64,000 nucleotides of DNA from Sulfobacillus harzensis. Lineage in GTDB: Bacteria > Bacillota > Sulfobacillia > Sulfobacillales > Sulfobacillaceae. This document shows, in pieces, positions 27,461 through 36,380 of this stretch; position 1 is the first letter of the stretch, and every line of letters begins with the position of its first letter. The stretch is from the NCBI RefSeq assembly GCF_012933365.1, contig NZ_JABBVZ010000002.1:1-64000 (forward strand), read 5' to 3'. The position numbers and the translations under genes were made by a program. The notes beneath the pieces were generated by a model, which worked only from the letters and a program-made list of their open reading frames with translations, was not told the origin of the DNA and ran no database searches.

Positions 27461-28352
27461 GGCTATACCCCTCCTTCGCCAGAATGACGCGAAAAATCTC
27501 GGTGAGATCCAAGTCCAGACACTCGACGTTGTCGGCACCGACCGCCCTAAAGTACTCTTTCATGGGTTCCGCCGGCCCTTGAACGGTGATTACCGCCGTA
27601 CGACCATGCCGCTCTACGGCGATGATGCGTCCGTCTTCCAGCAGTCCTGGCCGCCAATCGGCCATCACCACCTGTAACCGGTGCATGGATCCCTTCAACG
27701 TTTCGAGTTCCTCTTCAACAATCATCCGGCCGCGATAGAGGATGGACACTGTATCCGCCAAGCGTTCGATGTCTTCGATATTGTGGGTCGCAATCACCAG
27801 CGTGGTGCCCTGGTCGGCCGCCATGTCGATGATAAATTGCAGCATCTGGCGTTTAACCACCACGTCTAGCCCGTTGGTGGGCTCATCCAGAAGCATCAAT
27901 TGCGGGTGGGAGGCAATCGCCACAGCGAGCTGTAGACTCGTCTGCTGGCCGCTGGAGAGATGGCGAATGGTGGCTCCAGCCTTTAGCTCAAGGGCCTTGA
28001 GCAGTCGGTTGCACAGCGCTTGGTCCCATGCTTGGTACAAGAGGCTCGCGTAGCGCACCCACTCCTCCACACGGAAACTAGGCACTAAAGGGCGGCCCGA
28101 TGCCACATAATGCACCCGTTGGCGGATGGCCGCGTTTTCCCGGGCCAGTTGCTCGTCCAATACCGAAATGTCTCCCACATCCGGCCAAAGGACTCCCAAC
28201 GCCAACCGCAGCATCGTGGTCTTGCCGGCTCCGTTGGCTCCGATCAGGCCGTGCACGCTGCCGCGCCGAACATGCCACGTGACCTTCGTTAAAGCCGGCA
28301 CGCCGCGGAAAGCCTTTGACACATCCCGCATGACCACCGCCATGTCACTCAT
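27432..28352 (-). CDS. ABC transporter ATPase
   Basis: 306 residues. Walker A GANGAGKTT, signature LSSGQQTSLQ, Walker B LMLLDEPTNGLD, switch His in ATHNIEDIE. Class as in YtrB/EcsA-type exporters. The ATG overlaps the end of the GntR gene by 8 bases. Energises the paired permeases downstream. Confidence 0.9.
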   Translation of the reverse strand: MSDMAVVMRDVSKAFRGVPALTKVTWHVRRGSVHGLIGANGAGKTTMLRLALGVLWPDVGDISVLDEQLARENAAIRQRVHYVASGRPLVPSFRVEEWVRYASLLYQAWDQALCNRLLKALELKAGATIRHLSSGQQTSLQLAVAIASHPQLMLLDEPTNGLDVVVKRQMLQFIIDMAADQGTTLVIATHNIEDIERLADTVSILYRGRMIVEEELETLKGSMHRLQVVMADWRPGLLEDGRIIAVERHGRTAVITVQGPAEPMKEYFRAVGADNVECLDLDLTEIFRVILAKEGYSREALNWESL

Positions 28353-28749
28353 CGCCGTTACCTCCTCGATCCCGTCGCCACCGCGCTTGGACTTCCTGAA
28401 ACATCTCTAAGAGCTCATGGTCCGTGAGTTGCAAGTGATGCGCCTCAATCATCATCTGAACCATGGCCTCTTTCATGGTCTCAATGCGCCGGCCGCGGTC
28501 CGGCGGAGGCCCAGGGGAGGCGACAAATGTGCCGCGCCCCCGCACCACTTCGATGACATGCGCCCGCTCGAGCTCTTGGTACCCTTTGGCCACCGTATTG
28601 TGGTTCAGGGTCATGAGCGTGGCGAGTTCCCGAACAGACGGCACCTTGTCGCCGCTTTGCAGCAATCCTTTGGCGATGGCTGCCTTAATCCCATCGACCA
28701 CCTGCTGATAAATGGGGGTTGACGACCGCGGATCAACCTGAAACCACAT
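28345..28749 (-). CDS. GntR-family repressor, YtrA-like
   Basis: 134 residues: winged helix (PIYQQVVDGIKAAIAKGLLQSGDKVPSVRELATLMTLNHNTVAKGYQELERAHVIEVVRGRGTFVA, split here for reference only by position 13-77) and a short C-terminal helical part with no effector domain, the YtrA subfamily. First gene of the operon it should control. ATG after GGAGG with 7-base spacing. Confidence 0.88.
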   Translation of the reverse strand: MWFQVDPRSSTPIYQQVVDGIKAAIAKGLLQSGDKVPSVRELATLMTLNHNTVAKGYQELERAHVIEVVRGRGTFVASPGPPPDRGRRIETMKEAMVQMMIEAHHLQLTDHELLEMFQEVQARWRRDRGGNGDE

Positions 28750-28768
28750 GCGTACACCTCCGTCCCGC

Positions 28769-28791
28769 GTGTACCATTACATGTGGTACAC
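28769..28791. promoter_or_regulatory. inverted-repeat operator of the GntR operon
   Basis: GTGTACCA - 7 bases - TGGTACAC, a perfect palindrome. It begins 4 bases downstream of the -10 box, covering the transcription start, so a bound repressor would block initiation. YtrA-type regulators bind such sites in their own promoters. Confidence 0.75.
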
Positions 28792-28795
28792 ATTG

Positions 28796-28824
28796 ACCAT
28801 ACTGCAGGCCTCCCCAGGTGTCAA
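28796..28824 (-). promoter_or_regulatory. sigma-A-type promoter of the GntR/ABC operon
   Basis: Minus strand: TTGACA (28819-28824), 17 bases, TATGGT (28796-28801). Consensus -35 and spacing; directly followed by the operator. Confidence 0.8.
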
Positions 28825-28874
28825 CAACAGGAGGCCCAAAAAGTTCCCAGCTCAACACCGGGAGCTCGCAAGCG

Positions 28875-29918
28875 TTACGGTCCGACGGTCAGAACGACCT
28901 TAGTAGCTTGGTGCTGGTCAAACAAGTGATACCCTTGCGCTCCGTCCGCCAACGGCAACTGATGGCTGAAAATATGCTCTGGATGAAGCCGTCCTTGACT
29001 TAACAGCGCCATCACCGCCCCAAAAACGGCCGGCACATTGGCCATCCCAGCCCGGATGGTGAGATCTTGGGAAAACGCACGCCCCATCGAGATGGGAAGA
29101 GCACTCTCGGTGTAGACGCCGGCAGCCGAGACCGTCGCAAATCCGCGTGCGGCCTGCATGGCCACTTTTAAGGCCTCTGCCGACCCCACCGCCTCGATGA
29201 CCGCATCGGCGCCTCGCCCCTGCGTCATGCGTCGAATTTGCCGTGCGGCATCCGCACCGCCTATGATCGGCCGCGCTCCCAACGCTTCGGCCTGTTGCAA
29301 ACGAGAGGCGACCAAATCCACTGAGAAGACTTCCGCGGCGCCAAAAATGAAGGCCATCTCCACACATAGAAGCCCAACGGGGCCAGCGCCCACGACGCAC
29401 ACACTGTCGCCAGGCCGCACCTGGGCGCGGTCCACGACGAAATAGGCGGTAGAGAGGATATCTCCAACCAGAAGCCCCGTTTCACTAGGCACATTGTCTG
29501 GCAGCTTTATCAGCGTGGTATCGGCGTGAGGAACGCGAACCCGCTCCGCCTGAGTACCTGCCAGCCCTCCGAGACGGCGACCAAATCCAAATAGGGCGAC
29601 GACCGCACATTGCGAAAAGTAGCCGCGGCGACACGCCCAACAGTGGCCACAAGCCACAAAAAAGGAGCCTGTCACCCGATCGCCTAAAGCTACGTTGTGT
29701 ACGTCTTTTCCGAGGGCATCGACAATCCCCACATACTCATGGCCAATGGGAACGCCCGGCTCAATGCCCTGAATACGGCCGTGATAGGCATGCAAATCCG
29801 AGCCGCAAATGGCCGAGTGCGTCACCCGCAACAGAACGTCGGTGGAATCCAAAATTTCGGGGTCGGCCACGTCCTGGTATTCCACGCGACCGGGTTCCGC
29901 CAATGTTAAGGCTTTCAT
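28875..29918 (-). CDS. zinc-dependent alcohol dehydrogenase
   Basis: 347 residues, medium-chain dehydrogenase family. Catalytic zinc ligands in AICGSDLHAYHG and GHEYVG; structural-zinc Cys in ACGHCWACRRGYFSQC (positions 90, 93, 96 and 104); Rossmann GAGPVGLL. Most like threonine/glutathione-independent formaldehyde or sorbitol-type dehydrogenases; substrate not predictable. ATG at 29918 after GGAAGGGTGAG; the 90-codon upstream extension is non-coding. Confidence 0.87.
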   Translation of the reverse strand: MKALTLAEPGRVEYQDVADPEILDSTDVLLRVTHSAICGSDLHAYHGRIQGIEPGVPIGHEYVGIVDALGKDVHNVALGDRVTGSFFVACGHCWACRRGYFSQCAVVALFGFGRRLGGLAGTQAERVRVPHADTTLIKLPDNVPSETGLLVGDILSTAYFVVDRAQVRPGDSVCVVGAGPVGLLCVEMAFIFGAAEVFSVDLVASRLQQAEALGARPIIGGADAARQIRRMTQGRGADAVIEAVGSAEALKVAMQAARGFATVSAAGVYTESALPISMGRAFSQDLTIRAGMANVPAVFGAVMALLSQGRLHPEHIFSHQLPLADGAQGYHLFDQHQATKVVLTVGP

Positions 29919-29997
29919 GGGCTCACCCTTCCTTGTCAAGGTACGAAAGGGTTCGTTGCCAACACGAGCGTTTCCTGCCAGGATCCCGCCCCCGATT

Positions 29998-30288
29998 TTA
30001 ATGATGGGAGAGCAGAATGAAGTGATTGAAGAGGCCCAATACCGTAAAACTGTGCCCCAGCGCGGCGGTACGATAGAGGCTGAAAACCCCATAGTTGTGG
30101 CGCACGGTATTGGCCGCCACGGCGTGTTCAATGGTGCCGGAGAACAACGTCGACAAGGTGCCCACCAAGCCTCCGGCATGGGCTTCAATCATTTGGACTG
30201 CCCACGTCGAATATTGGCTCATGGTTGGATTGGTCAACGCCAGCACCAAAACGGCCGCGGCGATGATAAGCCACTTCAGATATCGCAT
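29998..30288 (-). CDS. small membrane-anchored protein
   Basis: 96 residues. One N-terminal helix (LKWLIIAAAVLVLALTNP) and a mostly extracytoplasmic remainder (NPTMSQYSTWAVQMIE...), a pattern I associate loosely with DUF4359-type proteins. ATG after AAAGGCG. Lies 80 bases upstream of the dehydrogenase start, possibly co-transcribed. Confidence 0.6.
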   Translation of the reverse strand: MRYLKWLIIAAAVLVLALTNPTMSQYSTWAVQMIEAHAGGLVGTLSTLFSGTIEHAVAANTVRHNYGVFSLYRTAALGHSFTVLGLFNHFILLSHH

Positions 30289-30335
30289 TTCGGACGCCTT
30301 TCGTGTACGGTTTCCTCTAGGATACCCACCACGCT

Positions 30336-31835
30336 TCAGTTAACCGGCCCCTTAGATGACAACAAGGCGTCCCAGACCTCCCGTTCAGCCCGCTTAGGGT
30401 CACGCATCAGATGGCTCTCAACATCAAATATCATCGTTTGACGGTCGTCGGGGCGATAGGGGGGCCAAATGGGGAGCGACTCGGCAACAGGATTTTGGCC
30501 GTGGACATACGCTATCCAGGCTTGATGCATCGCATCTGCAATTGCTTGCCGATTGGGCGACTGGCCGGTTAGCGCTGCACCCCCCGGCACATCAATGGTG
30601 TTGAACACGAAAGGAATCTCGATAGCATGGCAAGCGCCTAGCACACCCCCGGAGATTTGGCTGGGCCAATCAAACCGATAAGCCCACACGGGCGCCACAC
30701 GGGATTGACGCTCGGCAACCCGCTCACTGGGATACCAGAAGATGCGATCCGTGGCTAATGCCATCAAACCTTGAAAGAGATCTATGCCCGACTTCCCCGC
30801 CACGTAATAATCCCGGAGCCGCTCATCCAACGGTCCACCAGCCACGTGCTCAAAGACCGCGATCATCTGCTCGCTTGGCATACTCCTCCAAGCCGGATTC
30901 ATCGCGCCCCATAAATTAAACTCATCGCGGGTGGTTCCAATCAACAACGGAATGCCCGCCGTATCTCCGGCATCAATCGCCAGTTCTAGTGGTTGCGAGA
31001 TCACCACCTGGTCCACAACCGGCCCCCACGGGAGCGATATCTCTTGTTCTAATTTGCCTTGCGCCATAAGCAGCCGCTCGGTGGGTAGTTCCAGCAGCTG
31101 AGGCCATTGCTCGGGCGTTAGCTGGAGATGGCCAAGAAAGTGCTGGGTGATGCGATCCGCCTCGTCCGCCGTCTTAAAGAAGGGTGCCCCGCTCTGCATA
31201 ATCGCCCGGTCGATATGCTGTCGGGCGGAGGGCATAGCCAACAATGTGCCCACGCTCATACTGCCGGCGGATTGACCCGCCACCGTAATGCGTTCCGGAT
31301 CCCCGCCAAAAGCACGGATATTTTCCCGAACCCACGCGAGCGCCGCCTGCTGATCCAAAAATGCCACGTTGCCTGAGCCAGCATAGTCCGGACCCGCGAG
31401 GCGATCGAGATACAAGAAGCCAAAGGGCCCCAAACGGTAGTTGATAGTCACCACGACCATGTTACCCCGGCGCGCGAAGGACGTACCCTCATACCATGCG
31501 GACTGACCGCTGCCAAAGACAAAAGCGCCCCCGTGTATCCATACCAGCACTGGACGCGGGGCACCATCAACACGTGGCGACCAAATATTGAGGTTCAAAC
31601 AGTCTTCACTTTGATAGTTCGCCTGGTCTTGAGAAAAGACCCCCGGAGCTGGTGTCTGAGTACATACCGGCCCAAAGGCGGACGCGTCCCGTACGCCGGT
31701 CCAGGCAACCGGTGGCTTCGGTGGTTGAAACCGGCCCTGTACGCTGGCAAAGGGAACATTCTTCCAGACCAAAACCCCGTCCTGCTCTATCCCTTCCACT
31801 TTTCCATACCGTGTCTCGACCAATTTGGAATTCAT
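30336..31835 (-). CDS. type B carboxylesterase
   Basis: 499 residues of the cholinesterase/para-nitrobenzyl esterase family. Catalytic Ser189 in GQSAG, oxyanion hole HGGAF (101-105), the SEDCLNLNIW signature and His in ACHAIEIPFVFN near residue 420. The ATG at 31835 is 6 bases after GGGGGG; the ATG two codons earlier is too close. No signal peptide, so cytoplasmic. Confidence 0.9.
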   Translation of the reverse strand: MNSKLVETRYGKVEGIEQDGVLVWKNVPFASVQGRFQPPKPPVAWTGVRDASAFGPVCTQTPAPGVFSQDQANYQSEDCLNLNIWSPRVDGAPRPVLVWIHGGAFVFGSGQSAWYEGTSFARRGNMVVVTINYRLGPFGFLYLDRLAGPDYAGSGNVAFLDQQAALAWVRENIRAFGGDPERITVAGQSAGSMSVGTLLAMPSARQHIDRAIMQSGAPFFKTADEADRITQHFLGHLQLTPEQWPQLLELPTERLLMAQGKLEQEISLPWGPVVDQVVISQPLELAIDAGDTAGIPLLIGTTRDEFNLWGAMNPAWRSMPSEQMIAVFEHVAGGPLDERLRDYYVAGKSGIDLFQGLMALATDRIFWYPSERVAERQSRVAPVWAYRFDWPSQISGGVLGACHAIEIPFVFNTIDVPGGAALTGQSPNRQAIADAMHQAWIAYVHGQNPVAESLPIWPPYRPDDRQTMIFDVESHLMRDPKRAEREVWDALLSSKGPVN

Positions 31836-31899
31836 TGGCATCCCCCCAGACCATTGAACCGACTTCGAGTGCCTATGTCAATGCCGGAGATAGCGGTAA

Positions 31900-32485
31900 T
31901 CAGCCGATGCTCGCCGTGATACGGGCGTTGAGCCGCACTTCGATGGCCGGCCACTCTTCGGGTACGATGCCATAGACCATAGTATGTCGGAGACTGCCGT
32001 CAGGGCGTATACGATGATCGCGCAAGGTCCCCTCATAGACAGCACCAAGTTTTGTCATAGCAGCTTGAGAATATTGATTACAGTCATCGGTGCGAAGTTC
32101 CACCCCGAGAGCGCCCCACTGCTCGAAAGCCCGCTTCAGCAGCAACCTCTTCGCATCCGGCGTACCCCTACAGTTGGGCAATACCAGGTCCAGCCAATCT
32201 CCACCCTCCGGTCCCCCGTCTACACATTGAGATAGCGGGTGCTTCCCACGACCGATTCGGAACCCTTGCGGATGACCGCAAAGGCTTACACCCGAGCGTG
32301 ATTGTCGTCATCATGGCCTCTTTCATCCAGCGGTGGAGAGTCTCGCAATCCGACAAGTTCCGGGGACATCCATGACCAAATCAGCCGGTCTTTTTGAGCC
32401 ACGTTCCATAAAGCCTCGGCACGCTGAGAACCGTGGGTTCCAATCGCACAACAGGCCCGTCCAGAACCACTGGTCCCAGTGTCAT
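31900..32485 (-). pseudogene. decayed GNAT (RimL-type) acetyltransferase
   Basis: Starts with a good site (GGGGGG, then ATG at 32485: MTLGPVVLDGPVVRLEP) and ends with intact acetyltransferase sequence (AKRLLLKRAFEQWGALGVELRTD ... RRH-type PDGSLRHTMVYGIVPEEWP). In between the homology changes frame twice (near 32445 and near 32165) and crosses TAA and TAG stops (near 32284 and 32218). The middle reads AEALWNVAQKDRLIWSWM, AFAVIRKGSESVVGSTRYLNV and RRVEIGWTWY. Clearly inactive. Confidence 0.8.
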
Positions 32486-32574
32486 CGTGTTTCCCCCCAC
32501 AGGTCCCTAATTAATCCCGTGGCCATCATTCTTAGCACTTTAATGCCAACGGGGGAGACTTTAGTCGAGCGGTT

Positions 32575-33035
32575 TCACATATATTCACTAGCCACGGAAA
32601 ACCCGCGATGGGAAAGCATTTGGCTTTTAAGACGGTCACGCTGCCCTGGCACGACCACCATTTGTGCCGCTCCCCACTGATCAAGCGCCAAACGCCGAGC
32701 CGAATTAAGCAATGCGGTGCCGACAGCATCCCAACGAGTTCCGCCTTTAACCCAAAAGTCATGGACGTAGCAGGAGGAACCCCCGCCTCATAAACCGGTG
32801 GAGGCGGCACTTGAGTGGCAACGAGGAAGCCGTCAATCAGCCCTTCCTCATTTTCGGACACCAAGGTAATAATATCCGGACGCTCAACGAAACTGGCGAG
32901 AAATGGAGTATGTTTTCCACCGTATCTTGGGCTACGCGCTAAAAAACGGGTTGGCACTGGGCATACTGGACCTTTTTTCGTGGGCGAGTGCCGCCATCGC
33001 CGACCCCCATCCTTCGGCATCGCCGATCGAATCAC
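32575..33035 (-). pseudogene. second decayed GNAT acetyltransferase
   Basis: GTG at 33035 after AAGGGGG gives VIRSAMPKD, a typical GNAT start. The frame is lost at a G-run near 33003, returns (FVERPDIITLVSENEEGLIDGFLVAT), and is lost again in the G-run near 32786; the last part then reads DFWVKGGTRWDAVGTALLNSARRLAL and ends SVASEYM-stop at 32575. A 225-codon open frame covers the region but crosses these shifts and is not a gene. Confidence 0.75.
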
Positions 33036-33055
33036 AGATGTTCCCCCTTGTATCT

Positions 33056-33700
33056 TCAGCCCAAGGCGCTCAACGGAACGAAGGAATTCGCGACTGCTAC
33101 CGCCGAATGCAAGGGAGCGCCGTCTTCCATTTCCAACCGCACCCGTGTTTGTTGCAACTGGAACATCAAACGATGGGAAGGACCGCCAACGCCTGGAATC
33201 CATTCCCACTGGCCCGACGTGCCGTTGGCCAAGCTTGTGGGTGTGGTTACCAACGGACGATATGTTGAGGGTATCGTCTGTGATGACTCCATGATAATCA
33301 TGTTGCTGTACAGCAAGTCCACTTGGGTGCCATCACGGTAGCTCTCCTGAAACGTGACCGGTGACACCCCTTGGCGAGGCAGCCAAATCTTCAAGTGTAG
33401 CTGCTGCGCGATATGGGCGATCGCACTTAGGGACGGCCCATAGGAGATCGGAACGAGTCCTTCCGCGTTTGGTTTTGGAACCGCAGGCGGAACTGATGTC
33501 CGGACTGGCTTTAGGGCAGGGGCAGGGTGACCGGTGGCCGCCGCGTGAGCCGTTGGCACAACTGGCGGCATCAATTGTTCTAACCCCACCATTACCGCCG
33601 CAAGAGCGCCAATCCCCGCCACTATCACCGCGCCCTGCCTTATTGCTTGCCACCGCATAACCGTTCCCACTCCCATCCTCGCTAGTTTCTCGGGCTCCAT
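33056..33700 (-). CDS. membrane-anchored extracytoplasmic protein, unknown
   Basis: 214 residues. A single helix (about 23-43), a Pro/Ala-rich linker (52-78) and a C-terminal domain with GLVPISYGPSLSAIAHIAQQLHLKIWLPRQ and MEDGAPLHSAVAVANSFVPL, which resembles DUF4367-type domains seen in anti-sigma and sporulation proteins. The start may instead be the ATG at 33658 (after GGGAGTGGG). Family call weak. Confidence 0.6.
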   Translation of the reverse strand: MEPEKLARMGVGTVMRWQAIRQGAVIVAGIGALAAVMVGLEQLMPPVVPTAHAAATGHPAPALKPVRTSVPPAVPKPNAEGLVPISYGPSLSAIAHIAQQLHLKIWLPRQGVSPVTFQESYRDGTQVDLLYSNMIIMESSQTIPSTYRPLVTTPTSLANGTSGQWEWIPGVGGPSHRLMFQLQQTRVRLEMEDGAPLHSAVAVANSFVPLSALG

Positions 33701-33772
33701 TTTAACCTAGAAAATGGGAGGCATACCACCAAATGGGGTTGAGAGGTCCTGTGTCTGTCCGTGACGGGGCAA

Positions 33773-35071
33773 TCAATGATCATCGCAATCGGGTTGGCGA
33801 ACGGCACGCGACCGTCGATGATATTGCGACGTTTGGCCTTCGCGCTCAACCACCAAGCTCACCAATCGGGCGAAGGTTTTCAAGACGTTGAGCCGTTCGG
33901 GGGACCATGCATGGGGCAGCAGAAAATCCGCGCCAATCACGCCCCACGGGGGACTGCCGACCGGAAAAATAGCGACGGACTGTGGTGATCCCAAAAGACG
34001 GTTTAATTCCCCCTGGTTGCCGCTCTCCGATGCTTCTGTCTCCATTCGTTGCTGTATTGCCAGGGTACCGTCCATAAACGCTCGGCGCGCCAACGAAGGA
34101 CTCTCCCACGACATCAGCTGACGATGGGCGTGACCCACGCTGACCCATGGTTTCAGCCCCTCATCTGTAGCGGTCATCACGGTCACGGAATGGGGCTTAA
34201 GCGTGCGGTAGATCGCCTTGCAGATTAAGTCCAAGCGAGCCTTGCTATCCGCTGCCTCCATGAGATCATCCATGAGGGCAGCGTGATATTCCCAGTTGTC
34301 GTAAATCGCGGGGATCGGCGTCGCCACGCCGCGCAGTCTTTGGTGCTGCTGCAAAATGACGCGCTCGATCGCGGCGCTAATCTGGGGGCGCTCCTCCCAG
34401 GGGCGAGGCGGGCAAAAGTAATAGCCTTGACCTATAGAGACCCCGAGTCGAATGCATGTCTCCAGTTCGCCGGGCTCCTCCACCCCTTCTGCCACGAGCT
34501 GAAAGGACAAAATCGAGGCCAGCTGGCTGACCGCTTCGATCACGTTCTGCTTAACCCGATCACGGTCAGCGCCCCGGACCAAACGCGCATCCAACTTGAC
34601 GTAATCGGGGCGAACCGATACCAGCTTTTCGAGTCCGGAATAGCCGCTACCAAAGTCATCCAAGGCAAACCGGCCGCCTTGGTTCTGCCATCCGCGCAAA
34701 AATGTCTCCATTTCGCCCACGACCCACTCAGCGCGTTCCGTTACTTCAAGCACGATGCGGCCTATCCGGGACTCCAGGTGTGACTGAATGGCCGGATGGC
34801 GAAGAGAGTCAGGATGCAAGTTGACGAAGACTGGACCATCCGGGTGGGTATCATCGAGGAATTCCACCATCTGGGGGATGAGAACCCGGTCAACGGGCAC
34901 CGCCAATCCCGCTTCGCTCGCTTCGCGGAAAAATTCTTCCACGGGCAGGTTGACCCCTGCGATGCTCGGCCGGCTCAATAGTTCATAGCCCAAAATCTGC
35001 GCGCTCGAGAGCGACACAAAAGGCTGCAACACAAAGTGTACCTCTGGTGCACTGAGCCATTGGCTCACCAT
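33773..35071 (-). CDS. EAL-GAF cyclic-di-GMP phosphodiesterase
   Basis: 432 residues. The EAL domain (1-250) keeps every catalytic element I can check: YELLSRP (E30), N84 in FVNLHPDS, E109 in LEVTER, DDFGSGYS (D138-D139), K159, E195 in AEGVEE and Q215 in GQGYYF. The C-terminal 180 residues are GAF-like. ATG 35071 has GGAG 9 bases upstream. It hydrolyses cyclic-di-GMP and would oppose the GGDEF protein at 7235. Monocistronic. Confidence 0.9.
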   Translation of the reverse strand: MVSQWLSAPEVHFVLQPFVSLSSAQILGYELLSRPSIAGVNLPVEEFFREASEAGLAVPVDRVLIPQMVEFLDDTHPDGPVFVNLHPDSLRHPAIQSHLESRIGRIVLEVTERAEWVVGEMETFLRGWQNQGGRFALDDFGSGYSGLEKLVSVRPDYVKLDARLVRGADRDRVKQNVIEAVSQLASILSFQLVAEGVEEPGELETCIRLGVSIGQGYYFCPPRPWEERPQISAAIERVILQQHQRLRGVATPIPAIYDNWEYHAALMDDLMEAADSKARLDLICKAIYRTLKPHSVTVMTATDEGLKPWVSVGHAHRQLMSWESPSLARRAFMDGTLAIQQRMETEASESGNQGELNRLLGSPQSVAIFPVGSPPWGVIGADFLLPHAWSPERLNVLKTFARLVSLVVEREGQTSQYHRRSRAVRQPDCDDH

Positions 35072-35350
35072 GCCATTAGACTCCACGAAGTTGTACCCTG
35101 CCTTTTCTGATGGTCAAAATATAGGCCATCATGGGGCCATGCCCGATGATGATTGTTGACCCCATTGTACTCGTTGGTCCTGGATTGCTGGACGACTTAA
35201 CACGTTCTTAATCCTGCCAAAACGTGGCCCGCCCGTGGGCCAACAAAGTGACGACGGACGTTGGTATTGAATAATGCCAACACCCCAGAAAGGGCTGGTT
35301 TACCCGATCAAAGGAGTCCCCGCTGGCATAATAACGTCCGGAGATGCATG
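35072..35350. other. intergenic region, EAL gene to LysR gene
   Basis: About 280 bases. It has a small hairpin (TGGCCCG/TGGGCCA near 35228-35245) without a T-run that could end the LysR transcript, and should hold the EAL promoter. No gene seen. Confidence 0.35.
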
Positions 35351-36253
35351 TTAGGCCTTTTGTCGGATGCGAGCGTCGTGTCGGAGCTGGTCTAGTAACT
35401 GTTCGACCCGAGTAGTGATGTTCGCACCCGGCAGAACCGCCTCCAGGGTACGGGTCAAATCCAGCCCAACGATGGAGACTGGAACAACACCCGACACGGT
35501 AATTTCCTCTGCACCAAAAATAGCCCGTGACACCACACTGACCCCGATGTTGTTGGCTACCATGGCAAGAATCGATCGCAGGGAAGCCAATCGCATCATC
35601 ACATTGAGCTCGCTCACGGCGAAGCCCGCATGCTCCAAAGCCCGTTCGAAGACCCGCCGCGTGCCGGATCCCTCCTCCCGAAGGATCCAGTCGAGGGCCG
35701 TCAAATCCGGGATGGAGACCGATTCCCGGTGTGCCAACGGGTGCTGGGTTGAGACAATCAACGTCAGTTGGTCCGTCCAAAGCTTCTCGTGGTGTAGGCG
35801 GCCGCGAACCGGCGTACCTTCGATAATGCCAACATCTACAGCCCCGTCGGTGACCATATCGAGGACCGTCTCACTGTTAGTCATGACCAGATTGATGAGC
35901 GTCTCCGGCCATTGAGCGCGGAAACGCCCAAGCGGTCGTGGCAAGAACAACTCCGCCGTCGTATGGGATGCGGCGATTCGGACGCGCGAAACCCCTTCCT
36001 GGGTTGCCCGCACGTCGCGGGAGGTTTTGTTCCATAGCGCTTCCATTTGTTCGGCGGCTGAAAACAGCGTGCGTCCGCTGGCGGTGAGCTTCATGCCGCG
36101 ACTGCCGCGCACAAAGAGCGTGGCGCCCATGTCGCGCTCTAACGCCGCAATTTGCGATGACACCGAGGATGGAGACAAGTTGAGACGCTTGCTGGCTTGG
36201 GTGAGCTGACCGAGGCGCGCCACCGTAAGAAAGACGAACAATCGAGGGTCCAC
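35351..36253 (-). CDS. LysR-family regulator
   Basis: 300 residues. N-terminal helix-turn-helix (FLTVARLGQLTQASKRLNLSPSSVSSQIAALERDMG by position 7-42) and periplasmic-binding-like effector domain. GTG at 36253 follows GGAGGG; the 50-codon ATG extension crosses the promoter. Divergent from the TDT transporter, which it probably controls; CysB/CbbR-like regulators have this length. Confidence 0.88.
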   Translation of the reverse strand: MDPRLFVFLTVARLGQLTQASKRLNLSPSSVSSQIAALERDMGATLFVRGSRGMKLTASGRTLFSAAEQMEALWNKTSRDVRATQEGVSRVRIAASHTTAELFLPRPLGRFRAQWPETLINLVMTNSETVLDMVTDGAVDVGIIEGTPVRGRLHHEKLWTDQLTLIVSTQHPLAHRESVSIPDLTALDWILREEGSGTRRVFERALEHAGFAVSELNVMMRLASLRSILAMVANNIGVSVVSRAIFGAEEITVSGVVPVSIVGLDLTRTLEAVLPGANITTRVEQLLDQLRHDARIRQKA

Positions 36254-36380
36254 CCGATATCCCTCCTGTGTTCGGAATTCACGGTCGACCGTTAGGATTA
36301 ACCAAACGCACCCCGTGTATTTTCCCCTTATCATACTCCTATCGTTCGTAAGTTTGAGGAATTGAGAGGATGTGACGTCA
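36254..36380. promoter_or_regulatory. divergent promoter region, LysR / TDT transporter
   Basis: 127 bases between divergent genes, AT-rich near 36320-36350 (CCCTTATCATACTCC). Expected site of LysR binding; no single T-N11-A site is clearly best. Confidence 0.4.

Noticed and set aside
32532-33209. 225-codon open frame on the minus strand
   Set aside because: Its middle is GNAT-like but both ends read out of frame; it is an accident of frameshifts in a pseudogene.
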